DNA from: a virus
Virus record (IMG/VR): IMGVR_UViG_3300044629_000431
Span: 1 to 64,000 of that record
Reading direction: 5' to 3' (one strand)
Length of the DNA stretch: 64,000 nt
Below are positions 1 through 7,984 of this stretch, piece after piece. The position numbers and the translations under genes were made by a program. Numbering within the stretch: position 1 is the stretch's first letter; each line of letters begins with the position of its first letter. Under the pieces are notes generated by a model. The model saw nothing but the letters and a program-made list of their open reading frames with translations, was not told the origin of the DNA and did not search any database.

Positions 1-1295
1 TTGATTATCTTCGTTTTAACGCCATCGTCCTTGAGTAAGGAATAGGCAAAATCGTAATAAACGATTTCTTCTTTTTTCTTTGAAAGGTCTTCGAATGTTT
101 TTTGGAGATTGGTTTGAAATTCTTCTAACTTCTCATGCTCAGTATTTCTGTTTGCAAGGTTTTGGGTAATAGTTTGAATTTCAGATTCAAGGTCTCGTAT
201 TTGTCTCTGGTTGAGGGAAATCCGAGTATTGTTTTGAGAAATCTCATGGTTGAGTTTCGTAATCTCCTTAGATAGAACTGTGAATTGACGCTCTCGTTCC
301 TGTTCTAACTTTATAGTCTCCTCAAGTTCCTGAAAACCTTTCTGGAGTTCCTTTGCCTTATTTTGAGCGTCTGCTATTCTATTTAACCGAAACTCTTCTT
401 CTATAGTTTGAGTACAGGTAGGGCATACCGTATTTTCTGTGAAAAACTTATGTTCTTTCGTAATCACAGATACTTTCTGAGAAATCTTACCCTTTAGATT
501 GTTAAGCTTTACTAACTTATCATCAGCACCAATGACTTCTTCCTGTTCCTTAGTGTAAGCAAAAATCTGCTCTTCGGTCTTAGAGTTTTCAGTCATATAA
601 ATGCCAACTTCGGCATCTAAATTGGCAATCTTTTCTTTATTGACATTAATATTGGCATTACCACGATTCTCAAGTTCCTCAATAAACTCCTGCTGCATCT
701 TCATCTTATCCTTAAGAGTTTCTTTCTTAAGTTCAAGAGATTTAATCTGATCCTTTTTCTCACGAATCTTATCCTTAATGAGATTATTCATCGCAGAGAA
801 AATACGAATATCCAGAAGGTCCTCAATCACTTCCCGACGATTCGCAGTGGTCAATTGCATAAAGGGTACAAAAGTGCTAGAACCCAGAATCACAATCTGA
901 GTAAAAGACTTGTAATTAACCTTGAGGATATTTTCTTCTAAAATACGTTGATTTGCTCTATCATCTGCTTCTTTATGCAGAGAAACGCCATTCACTTCAA
1001 TGTCAAAAATATTTGGTTTGATGCCACGACGGACAAGATAGTCCCTACTATTCACAGAGAACTCAATCTCGACAAGACAATCTTTCTCATTCGTAGTATT
1101 AACCAATTGAGGTTTGTTGATCTTACGAAATGGTTTATTAAAAAGTGCAAACGTTAGAGCATCAAGAACTGTCGATTTACCAGCACCATTTGTACCAATA
1201 ATCAAATTAGTATGATTTTTCTGAAAATCAATTTCGCTCCAATGATTTCCAGTGCTTAAAAAGTTTTTCCAACGAATTTTTTTAAAAGTTATCAT
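1..1295 (-). CDS. 46: gp46 recombination endonuclease subunit (SbcC/Rad50-like), partial
   Basis: This is the N-terminal part (about 431 codons) of the ATPase subunit of the phage Mre11/Rad50-type complex. With gp47 it resects DNA ends for recombination-dependent replication and host DNA breakdown. The ATG is at 1293-1295 and the frame stays open to base 1. Walker A (GTNGAGKST) lies at residues 34-42. After it come long charged coiled-coil stretches and a CPTC zinc hook near residues 291-294, the usual dimerisation point of Rad50/SbcC. The C-terminal ATPase half lies beyond the window edge. Its start overlaps the stop of the small gene upstream (ATGA), so the two are translationally coupled. 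Confidence 0.95.
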   Translation of the reverse strand, partial: MITFKKIRWKNFLSTGNHWSEIDFQKNHTNLIIGTNGAGKSTVLDALTFALFNKPFRKINKPQLVNTTNEKDCLVEIEFSVNSRDYLVRRGIKPNIFDIEVNGVSLHKEADDRANQRILEENILKVNYKSFTQIVILGSSTFVPFMQLTTANRREVIEDLLDIRIFSAMNNLIKDKIREKKDQIKSLELKKETLKDKMKMQQEFIEELENRGNANINVNKEKIANLDAEVGIYMTENSKTEEQIFAYTKEQEEVIGADDKLVKLNNLKGKISQKVSVITKEHKFFTENTVCPTCTQTIEEEFRLNRIADAQNKAKELQKGFQELEETIKLEQERERQFTVLSKEITKLNHEISQNNTRISLNQRQIRDLESEIQTITQNLANRNTEHEKLEEFQTNLQKTFEDLSKKKEEIVYYDFAYSLLKDDGVKTKII

Positions 1296-1561
1296 GATTT
1301 AGGAATAGGAGGAATAACAATGTCATTAGATGTAATCACAGCATATTTGTAATTATGCATTTTACAAGTCTTTATTGCAATATCATCATCAACTTCAACG
1401 ACTTCCATTTCTTTAGAATAATTGGCATCGTCTTCTAACATTAAGGCGTATCTTACTGCATCATCTTCTTCTTCAAACATAAAAAGAACTTTTTCTCCAT
1501 ACTTGTCATGGACTGCATAGGCACCATCATCCTTTCTATCTTTAAGAGTTAGAAGATACAT
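1292..1561 (-). CDS. DUF3110-like small protein
   Basis: An 89-residue acidic protein between gp47 and gp46. I take the ATG at 1559-1561, which overlaps the gp47 stop (TAATG), rather than the longer upstream frame. The pattern of a short beta strand, a MFEEEDDAVRYALMLE-type helix, then an acidic strand and a C-terminal CKMHNYKYAVIT segment matches my memory of the cyanobacterial DUF3110 family. That family has no known biochemical role. Both ends overlap recombination genes (TAATG and ATGA), so it is co-translated with gp46/gp47. A role in that complex is inference only. Confidence 0.75.
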   Translation of the reverse strand: MYLLTLKDRKDDGAYAVHDKYGEKVLFMFEEEDDAVRYALMLEDDANYSKEMEVVEVDDDIAIKTCKMHNYKYAVITSNDIVIPPIPKS

Positions 1562-2598
1562 TACTCGACTTCGCAAGCTTGCTTATACAAATCTTGAAAT
1601 ATTCCTTTGATAATGTTTTTATCAAAATCAAATTCTGCCTCATCAATATAGCGGTTCAGAATTGAAATGGTACTCTCTTCTTCATCAATGTCAAACTCTT
1701 CATTTTCTTGAATCTCAAAGTTCTCAACAATCTTGAGTTCTTGAATTCCAGCAGTATAGAGTTTATCAATAAACTTTTCAAAGTCTTTTGGTTTTGTCTT
1801 TTTACGAACAATCACCTTGACAATTTTATTCTCATATTCAGAAGCATCGAACAACTGATACGGAGTATCCTCATAATAAACATTATAAAACAATTTATAA
1901 GGATTATTAATTGGAGTGTGAGTGAGGGTTTCCGTATCAAAGATATGAAATCCGCGAGTATCATTCACATCTGTCCAGTACATTTCATAAGGATTACCGA
2001 GATAGAAAATGCGTCCATTATCAGAACGAGTGTGGTAATGCCCAGAAAATACTTTTGTGAAGTTCTTAAAAATATCTGCTTCCAGTCCATGCTCCTCCAT
2101 AATCAAATTTCGATTCACACGAAAACCTTGAAGTTCCAAATGACCCATAGCAACTTTTGCTTTGGTCTTCTTGATCTGAACTAAAGACTCTTCATAATTC
2201 TCACTGCAAATCCATGGCAGCATCATGATATCAAGATTTCCAACTTTAGCAGTTTGAGGAGAACTATAAGTACGAATATTAGGATAAGTCTGAAGTAGAA
2301 GGTTTGGAGAATTTACACTATTGGTATTCTTGTAATAACAATCATGATTACCAATAATCATATGGACTTCATACTTACGCATGGGTTCAAATACAACACG
2401 CTTTGCCCACTCTAAACTTTGATAATCGATTGACTTACGACTATCAAAAGCATCTCCCATATGGATGACTGCTTCTACCCCATGCTCCTCAAGGGCAGGG
2501 AAGAAGACATTCTTATAGAAGAGTTCAAAGTGATCATGAAGATACTTAGAACCCTTCCTTGCCCCATAATGCGTATCTGTAATGATGGCAACCTTCAT
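1561..2598 (-). CDS. 47: gp47 recombination endonuclease subunit (SbcD/Mre11-like)
   Basis: A calcineurin-type metallophosphoesterase of 345 residues, the nuclease partner of gp46. The metal-binding motifs are in the expected order: D8-x-H10, GDAFD (around D49), GNHD (83-86) and GHYH (186-189). Length is normal for the T4 family (T4 gp47 is 339 aa). Start (ATG, 2596-2598) and stop overlap the flanking genes by a few bases, forming a tight gp55-gp47-DUF3110-gp46 operon. The only good promoter seen upstream is the sigma70-type one in front of gp55, which suggests early or middle expression by host polymerase. Confidence 0.95.
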   Translation of the reverse strand: MKVAIITDTHYGARKGSKYLHDHFELFYKNVFFPALEEHGVEAVIHMGDAFDSRKSIDYQSLEWAKRVVFEPMRKYEVHMIIGNHDCYYKNTNSVNSPNLLLQTYPNIRTYSSPQTAKVGNLDIMMLPWICSENYEESLVQIKKTKAKVAMGHLELQGFRVNRNLIMEEHGLEADIFKNFTKVFSGHYHTRSDNGRIFYLGNPYEMYWTDVNDTRGFHIFDTETLTHTPINNPYKLFYNVYYEDTPYQLFDASEYENKIVKVIVRKKTKPKDFEKFIDKLYTAGIQELKIVENFEIQENEEFDIDEEESTISILNRYIDEAEFDFDKNIIKGIFQDLYKQACEVE

Positions 2599-3068
2599 CG
2601 GTTCCTGTATGTAATGTTATCTTTAATGGTATTATAGTCGCTACTGTGCCCAGAAAGCAAGCTATCATCAACCATCATAACCTCATCAAACCCTGTTCTC
2701 TCAATAATTTTAGATTTGATATCGAGTTGCTTCTTCTCTTTCTGGATCCTACGGAGAAAAGCGTAGTGAATGATTTGAGTAAAATATGCAAAAGGATTTT
2801 GAGATTTCTCTGGATTAAAATTGTGAATATACTGAACACAGTTTTCTATGCCATCAGAAATCATATCATCCCGAAACATATAATTCACAAAATTTGGTTT
2901 GTATGACAAATGAGTTGCAATCTTTAGAAAGCATTCGCCCAGATAGTTTGTAATGCGAGGTTTGGGTAATCCCTTTTCCTTGGCATCGGCAACTTTGTTC
3001 CTATAGACGATAAGTGCTTCTAATAACTCTTTGTTATTCACATAATGTTCTGATTTCTTCTTTGGCAT
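2595..3068 (-). CDS. 55: gp55 late-transcription sigma factor
   Basis: A 157-residue T4 gp55-type sigma factor that redirects host RNA polymerase to phage late promoters. The core contains a sigma-region-2-like helix (MISDGIENCVQYIHNFNPEK, then NPFAYFTQIIHYAFLRRIQK) typical of the family. Its presence fits the TATAAATA-type late promoters found at several points in this window. It starts an operon with gp47 and gp46; its stop overlaps the gp47 start (ATGA). A consensus-like host promoter lies directly upstream, as expected for a gene needed before late transcription. Confidence 0.93.
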   Translation of the reverse strand: MPKKKSEHYVNNKELLEALIVYRNKVADAKEKGLPKPRITNYLGECFLKIATHLSYKPNFVNYMFRDDMISDGIENCVQYIHNFNPEKSQNPFAYFTQIIHYAFLRRIQKEKKQLDIKSKIIERTGFDEVMMVDDSLLSGHSSDYNTIKDNITYRNR

Positions 3069-3103
3069 TGCTTGTCATCTTTATCCTAATATTAATTTTC
3101 TTA

Positions 3104-3132
3104 ATTATAGCACAAACACAGAGTCTTGACAA
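3104..3132 (-). promoter_or_regulatory. sigma70-type promoter for gp55-gp47-gp46
   Basis: On the minus strand TTGTCA (3127-3132), a 17-nt spacer and TATAAT (3104-3109) form a near-consensus host promoter 36 nt upstream of the gp55 ATG. No late motif is present in this gap. Confidence 0.75.
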
Positions 3133-3182
3133 ATTAGAAAAATATGACTAGACTACGTTTGTTAAGGTTGAAGATAATAATA

Positions 3183-3596
3183 TTAAAGATCTTTAGATTC
3201 CTTATTTTGATTAAAGAGTTTTTCAAGTTTCTTACGGGCTTCATCGACAGTAGAGACATATCCCATGTCTGTTGATACTCCTACTTGACCAGAAGGTTTA
3301 TAGACATCAATACTATCATCATCAATATAATCATTATAGATATCTATCATCTTTTTATCTCTTGTTTCAGTCATTGTAATGACCTTATCATATTTGATTA
3401 GAAATACATCATCATCTGTCAATTCCATCCATGGTTTAACTTTGATAAATGAACCATGGGGACTATGAACGATTTTAAAACTTAGTGGATTTTGTGCGAC
3501 TATGATGGGATCTCCATCGTTTTCATCAATGGAAATTAGTGAAAGAATTTCTTCTCCAGAAACTAATTTAATAACACAATAAAACTCTTCTCCCAT
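3183..3596 (-). CDS. conserved cyanophage hypothetical protein, possibly Sm-like N-terminus
   Basis: A 137-residue acidic protein of unknown function between uvsW and gp55. The start (3594-3596) overlaps the uvsW stop as TAATG, so it is coupled to uvsW. The N-terminal 60 residues look like a small beta barrel: a KLVSGEEILSLI-type strand followed by PIIVAQNPLSF resembles Sm/LSm-like sequences of phages. The C-terminal third is charged and predicted helical. T4 gp33 would be a positional alternative because it works with gp55, but I see no sequence support for it. Confidence 0.6.
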   Translation of the reverse strand: MGEEFYCVIKLVSGEEILSLISIDENDGDPIIVAQNPLSFKIVHSPHGSFIKVKPWMELTDDDVFLIKYDKVITMTETRDKKMIDIYNDYIDDDSIDVYKPSGQVGVSTDMGYVSTVDEARKKLEKLFNQNKESKDL

Positions 3597-5059
3597 TAGT
3601 TTTTAAGCGGTATGTTTACAATATCATAATTAAAGTTTTCTTCGTTATAAACTTTGATTCTTTCTATTAGATGATTGAGTGTATAATTTTTTCTTGACTT
3701 GTAACTAATATCATCGGCAATGTCATATAGAGTTGCCTTTGTTTTATTGTCACCTTTTCTTAGGACTCTTCCGATTGATTGGAGGTTTCTGATTCTTGAT
3801 TTACTAGGGGAAGCAAAGATGACATTATGTAGATTTCTTATGTTAATACCAGTAGAAAAAGTCCCGTAAGAAGCAACTATTATTGCATTGTTTTCTTTTT
3901 CAGTAATTTCTCTGACTTTTTCTCGGTCCTCAGTATCTACACCGCCATGAACAAAGAAGACATGACGTTCTTCAACTGTGCTACTATTTATGAGTTCGTA
4001 CAAAGGTTGTCCATGACCCTCTACTCTTGAAAATAGAATTAAAGTATTACCTTTAAGATCAATGGCAAGGTTTCTTATAAACTTATTGCGCTTTTCATGG
4101 TTGATAATATACTGAACTTCTTCTTCAAAGTTTTCAAACTTATTTGGTGGATGTTTCAATAGAAGAATATTAATATCCAGTTTGGCAACGTGACCCTTCT
4201 GCATCAGTTCCTCTGTTCTGATGATTTTGTATGAAGGACCAAATAAACCTTCTAAAACCCACTTATGTGTTTGTGTGCCGTCTAGGGTTCCTGTAAAACC
4301 GTAACGATATTTTGCATCTGAAAGTTTTGTCATTATAGATACTAATGACTTTGATTTAAACTGGTGTGCTTCATCTCCAACGACCACATTAAATCTTGAG
4401 AAATATTGTCGGGGAAGTTTGTAGATGGACTGCCAGGTCGTAATGATTACCTGAGAGTCTGTTTCTCTTTCTTTTCCAGCATATATCTTGTGGCAAAATG
4501 AACCCACGTCCCACCCATAATCTGCAAAGTCTTTATACATCTGTTCTACAAGGGATGTCGTCGGAACGACTATCAGAGTATTTTGTCCTTTCTCAACGTA
4601 ATATCTCACAATCGAATATATCATCAGGGACTTTCCAGAAGCAGTTGGAGATATCAACAACTTTCGATTATGTTTTAAAGCGTCGTATACTCCCTCAACT
4701 TGGTACTCACGGGGAGCATACTTGCAAATAGAAGTCATATAGTCTTTCACACCTTCTTTTGAAATCATTTCATTGACTTCAAAAGGAAGACCATAAAACT
4801 TATTGTTTACAAACTCATAAGTATAGTCGTGATTTTCACAGAAACGAGTGACTTTATCTAATAGACCAATATAAATTTCACCAGTCTGTGTATTGAATAA
4901 ACGTATCTTTCCGTCCCAGTGTCTGTTGCGAAACTGGGGCATAAACTTAGCACCTGGTACGTCAAATGTGAACTGATCCGCAAGTTCGTAATAGACGTGT
5001 GGTTCTGCCTTTACCTGAAGATATACCTCATTCTTTTTCGATATAACCAAATGTGACAT
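3596..5059 (-). CDS. uvsW: UvsW RNA-DNA/DNA helicase
   Basis: A 487-residue superfamily 2 helicase that in T4 unwinds R-loops and recombination intermediates and shuts off origin replication late. An N-terminal substrate-binding domain (about 1-100; RHWDGKIRLF) precedes the helicase core: Walker A SPTASGKS (137-144), DEAH (229-232), GFTGTL motif III and the SIGRVLRKG motif VI. Length is normal for T4 UvsW. It lies downstream of uvsY, separated by a terminator and a late-type promoter, which fits the late expression known in T4. Confidence 0.95.
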   Translation of the reverse strand: MSHLVISKKNEVYLQVKAEPHVYYELADQFTFDVPGAKFMPQFRNRHWDGKIRLFNTQTGEIYIGLLDKVTRFCENHDYTYEFVNNKFYGLPFEVNEMISKEGVKDYMTSICKYAPREYQVEGVYDALKHNRKLLISPTASGKSLMIYSIVRYYVEKGQNTLIVVPTTSLVEQMYKDFADYGWDVGSFCHKIYAGKERETDSQVIITTWQSIYKLPRQYFSRFNVVVGDEAHQFKSKSLVSIMTKLSDAKYRYGFTGTLDGTQTHKWVLEGLFGPSYKIIRTEELMQKGHVAKLDINILLLKHPPNKFENFEEEVQYIINHEKRNKFIRNLAIDLKGNTLILFSRVEGHGQPLYELINSSTVEERHVFFVHGGVDTEDREKVREITEKENNAIIVASYGTFSTGINIRNLHNVIFASPSKSRIRNLQSIGRVLRKGDNKTKATLYDIADDISYKSRKNYTLNHLIERIKVYNEENFNYDIVNIPLKN

Positions 5060-5080
5060 ACGTTCATATCAATACAAAAA

Positions 5081-5088
5081 TATTTATT
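5081..5088 (-). promoter_or_regulatory. T4-type late promoter for uvsW
   Basis: The reverse complement reads AATAAATA, a one-base variant of the T4 late motif TATAAATA. It lies 22 nt upstream of the uvsW ATG and after the uvsY terminator. Confidence 0.55.
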
Positions 5089-5094
5089 GACAAT

Positions 5095-5119
5095 AAAAAA
5101 CGGGGTCAATTGAACCCCG
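5095..5119 (-). terminator. rho-independent terminator after uvsY
   Basis: On the minus strand a hairpin (CGGGGT/ACCCCG arms, 5101-5119) is followed by six T residues (5095-5100). It overlaps the last codons and stop of uvsY. Confidence 0.8.
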
Positions 5120-5537
5120 CTTGGAACCGATGCCATTCAATAGCATTTTTGATTTGAAATGTTCTATTGGAAATAGTTTTAATCACTTCTTCCAAGAACT
5201 TTAACATAATATCGTAATATCGTATCTTCAGTTCTATCTTACTTAACTTCTCATCCCCATCCATATGCCTCTGTAATGCCTCTTTGTCCCGAACTTTATA
5301 AGGGAACGGTTCTTCTTCGTAGACCTCTATAGGCGCCTTTCCAGTGTAGTAATTGTAGCGTTCAAGTTTAACTCTATTAAAAGTTTCTCTTGCCTTTTCG
5401 CGCAACAAAGTAATCGTATTATAGATTGTATAATACTTTGAATGAAGTTGAGGAATTTTTAAAGACTCATCGTGTAAATTATCAGGATCAATGACAGAAT
5501 CTCTCTGCCACATCTCCTGAATTTCGTCAAGGTTCAT
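5106..5537 (-). CDS. uvsY: UvsY recombination mediator
   Basis: A 143-residue helical, charged protein in the T4 UvsY position next to uvsW. In T4, UvsY loads the UvsX recombinase onto gp32-covered single-stranded DNA. The opening MNLDEIQEMWQRDSVID and the repeated long helices match the cyanophage and T4 UvsY family, and the length is almost the same as T4 (137 aa). Its start overlaps the stop of the upstream gene (ATGA). Its 3' end forms the terminator hairpin. Confidence 0.9.
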   Translation of the reverse strand: MNLDEIQEMWQRDSVIDPDNLHDESLKIPQLHSKYYTIYNTITLLREKARETFNRVKLERYNYYTGKAPIEVYEEEPFPYKVRDKEALQRHMDGDEKLSKIELKIRYYDIMLKFLEEVIKTISNRTFQIKNAIEWHRFQAGFN

Positions 5538-6088
5538 AAACGAGTTCTTCCGTCAGTATCGTAGATATTGTAGATAGTATACTTGAAAGATGCCTCTGCT
5601 GTAAAGTACTGAACATCAGTGATCGTGGCATCAAAGTCAAGTGAGGTTAATGAATATGGAAACAGGTCCTTAAACTTAACTATAGCAGCATTTCTATAAC
5701 TTGAGTTTAATATTGATAACGACCCGTCGCTAAATGCTTCTTTTGGATCTTGTATTCCTTTATCATTGGTAATAAGATCAGCATATTCTGCAGTCGTTTC
5801 AGGAAAACCAAGACCAGTTATCCAGTTATGAACTGCCATATAGTTTTCAAGATTTTCATCCACCAAAAAACGAATTGTCAAATCACCATAAGTAATTTTT
5901 TCTCCAGGAATATCAATATCTTTTAGATATGATGGTTGCATTGCAAGAGCCAGATTAATTTCTGGTATTCTTACACTGTTACAAAAGAAGGAAACTTTTG
6001 GTTCTTTAGCAAGAGTAAACTTAAACCCTGCTGGTGATAAAAAGTTTCTATTTGTAATTTGACCTGGAAAATTGCAAGCAGTTGCCAT
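5534..6088 (-). CDS. gp19-family tail-tube-like protein
   Basis: A 184-residue protein with the signature of T4 gp19-type tube proteins: an N-terminal beta strand, KFTLAKEPKVSFFCNSVRIP, then LVDENLENYMAVHNWITGLGFP, which is shared by tube and tube-initiator families. It is not the main tube protein, because a separate gp19 is encoded at 12.2-12.8 kb. It may instead be a baseplate tube initiator or tail completion protein. Which one cannot be decided from sequence alone. It is coupled to uvsY by an ATGA overlap. Confidence 0.75.
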   Translation of the reverse strand: MATACNFPGQITNRNFLSPAGFKFTLAKEPKVSFFCNSVRIPEINLALAMQPSYLKDIDIPGEKITYGDLTIRFLVDENLENYMAVHNWITGLGFPETTAEYADLITNDKGIQDPKEAFSDGSLSILNSSYRNAAIVKFKDLFPYSLTSLDFDATITDVQYFTAEASFKYTIYNIYDTDGRTRL

Positions 6089-6092
6089 TATT

Positions 6093-6293
6093 TTATTGTG
6101 GAGAAAGTAAAGTATTTCTGATCATTCTTCCAACAAATTTACCAACACGATCTACTGGTTTTGTTGGTTTTGGTGGTGCTTGAATCATTGCATTTCTAAG
6201 ATTCCTTTGAACCTCAGGGTCATTTAGACTGATAACTTGTGCTGGTTTAATTGGATCACCAGCTGCTTCCAAAAACTGTCTAAAAGTTTTCAC
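6093..6293 (-). CDS. small protein with T4-like capsid-targeting N-terminus
   Basis: A 66-residue basic protein starting at a GTG codon (6291-6293). The first ten residues, MKTFRQFLEA, closely match the T4 capsid-targeting sequence MKTYQEFIAE that directs internal proteins IPI-IPIII into the prohead, where gp21 removes it. The rest is Pro- and Arg-rich, plausible for a DNA-contacting capsid protein. Packaging is inference. The gene lies 5 nt before the gp19-like gene, close to the capsid block. Confidence 0.65.
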   Translation of the reverse strand: MKTFRQFLEAAGDPIKPAQVISLNDPEVQRNLRNAMIQAPPKPTKPVDRVGKFVGRMIRNTLLSPQ

Positions 6294-6296
6294 GTA

Positions 6297-6455
6297 TCAG
6301 TCTGCAATGATAAGATTGAACCACGCTTCACTCATACCTGAAATAATATTATCAGCAGACTCTTTATCATCTGCATAACCTTCATTGATCAGATGCTCAA
6401 CAACCTTTTCGTAGTTCTTATGAATTTCTTGTGATTGTTTTGGAGATGGTTTCAT
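6297..6455 (-). CDS. small conserved cyanophage protein
   Basis: A 52-residue acidic helical protein (MKPSPKQSQEIHKNYEKVVE... ending WFNLIIAD). I recognise no domain; similar short proteins occur next to gp23 in cyanophages. The ATG is at 6453-6455 and the gene lies just beyond the gp23 terminator. It has the coding pattern of its neighbours and a stop 3 nt from the next gene. Confidence 0.6.
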   Translation of the reverse strand: MKPSPKQSQEIHKNYEKVVEHLINEGYADDKESADNIISGMSEAWFNLIIAD

Positions 6456-6484
6456 TGTTACTACTAGTTTTATTTTTATTTAGA

Positions 6485-6511
6485 TAAAAAAAGACCCCCT
6501 TTCGGGGGTCT
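6485..6511 (-). terminator. rho-independent terminator after gp23
   Basis: A stem of AGACCCCC (6492-6499) paired with GGGGGTCT (6504-6511), followed on the minus strand by seven T residues. It is a strong stop for the highly expressed major capsid transcript. Confidence 0.9.
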
Positions 6512-6531
6512 GACAGATATGTGAATCGAGA

Positions 6532-7932
6532 TCACATAAGGTTGGTAACCTTGACTCTTCTGTAGTAACGGTTTGCGTTACGATCAAGACCAGCACCGCT
6601 GATTGCGCTAGTACCCTGCGAGAATGGGTTAGCAACAATGCCATAACGGGTCTTGAAGCCGATCTTAGGCTGGAAGGTGTCCTGACCAACGGCACGTACC
6701 ATCTGGAGAGGTACATATGGGCAGTAGAACAGACCAGCATCATAAGGGGAAGAACCCTTATAACCTACGACGTAGTACTGGTTAGCAGATACGTTAGCAG
6801 CATAAGGATCGATATAAACACGATACTTACCTTGCAGAACACCTGCGAAGGTGTTACCAGTGTCATCAACGTTCAGGTTAGCGTTGAGTGCAGGGGTGTA
6901 ATCAAGAACACCTGCCATGGTGAGTGCCGAAGCAACGTCAGCAGAGCAGAGGATCATGTTACCCTTGCCACGACGAGTTCTTTGGGCGATAGCGTTTGCG
7001 TCACGCTCGATCTGGAAGATCAGACCCTTGAACTTCTCAACCGACCAACGACCGTTGGAGTCAACGTCGAGGTCAAAAGTACCAGCGGTTGCAACGTTTG
7101 CTTGAGCACCAGACTCAGCAACGTTGTAGATGGTACGGATAACTTCGCGGTTGATTTCAGCGAGAATCTCAGTGCTAAGGATGTTAGCAAGCTCAGCTTC
7201 TGCATTCAGACCGTGAATTGCCTTCAGGTCTTGTGCGAGTTCGAGCGAGTACTCAGCTTTCAGAGCACGTGACTTAGCGGTAACGGTGACTTTCTCGATC
7301 GAGAATGCCATCTCGTTGAAGTGGTCGCCAGTGCCTTGTCCAAGATTTTCTGCGTCATCGGTACGCATACCCTGACCTACGTTGTAGGTTTGGGCATCGC
7401 CAGTTGCAGGATAGGTTGCATCCAGAAGACCAGGGTTGGTTCCACGCTGGGTGGTAGTACCCATACCAACGCTACCAGCGGTGAAACCGTTGGTGAGGTT
7501 GAATCCGTTATCTTGACCGGAGAATGCGGTGTCCGCTTCGTTGAACAGAGCTTCAGTTCCGTTCATGTTAGCGTACTTAGAACGCATTGCGAAGATGAGT
7601 CCAGTAGGACCGTTCATTGGTTGAACGCCAGCGAGGTCATAAGCGACCAGGTTAGGCATTGAACGTCTGATCAGGGAGATCAGAACAGGGTCGAAACCAG
7701 CAACAGGTGAACTTGCGCTAGCAGAGAAACCTGGGTTTCCAGTGCTTGAGAAAGTGTTAACTGTTGGTGCTTCGGAAAGGAAAGAACGCTCTTCACGGAG
7801 TTCTCTCTCTTGGTTTTCAAGCAGGATTGCGGTTACCGCTCTACGATGTGAATCTTTGATTGGATCAAGACCATCATAGTCGAGGATTGGTGCCCACTTC
7901 TCCTGCAGATGCTCGGCATTGAACATTTGCAT
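6532..7932 (-). CDS. 23: gp23 major capsid protein
   Basis: A 466-residue HK97-fold major head protein. The N-terminal about 53 residues form the delta domain removed by the gp21 protease; a cleavage-type site FLSE|A is visible at residues 50-54. The body has family hallmarks such as DPVLISLIRRSMPNLVAYDL followed by PMNGPTGLIFAMRSKY. A GAGGT ribosome site lies 9 nt before the first ATG. Codon use is the most GC-rich and regular of the virion block, as expected for the most abundant protein. No gp24 paralogue is present in the window. Confidence 0.97.
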   Translation of the reverse strand: MQMFNAEHLQEKWAPILDYDGLDPIKDSHRRAVTAILLENQERELREERSFLSEAPTVNTFSSTGNPGFSASASSPVAGFDPVLISLIRRSMPNLVAYDLAGVQPMNGPTGLIFAMRSKYANMNGTEALFNEADTAFSGQDNGFNLTNGFTAGSVGMGTTTQRGTNPGLLDATYPATGDAQTYNVGQGMRTDDAENLGQGTGDHFNEMAFSIEKVTVTAKSRALKAEYSLELAQDLKAIHGLNAEAELANILSTEILAEINREVIRTIYNVAESGAQANVATAGTFDLDVDSNGRWSVEKFKGLIFQIERDANAIAQRTRRGKGNMILCSADVASALTMAGVLDYTPALNANLNVDDTGNTFAGVLQGKYRVYIDPYAANVSANQYYVVGYKGSSPYDAGLFYCPYVPLQMVRAVGQDTFQPKIGFKTRYGIVANPFSQGTSAISGAGLDRNANRYYRRVKVTNLM

Positions 7933-7984
7933 TTGATTTTTACCTCTTTTAAAAAAGTGTTGTTGTTTGTTTATAATCTAAAAA

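Noticed and set aside
5534-6088. Assignment of the gp19-family protein as the main tail tube
   Set aside because: A better gp19 lies between gp18 and gp20; this copy is shorter and next to uvsY.
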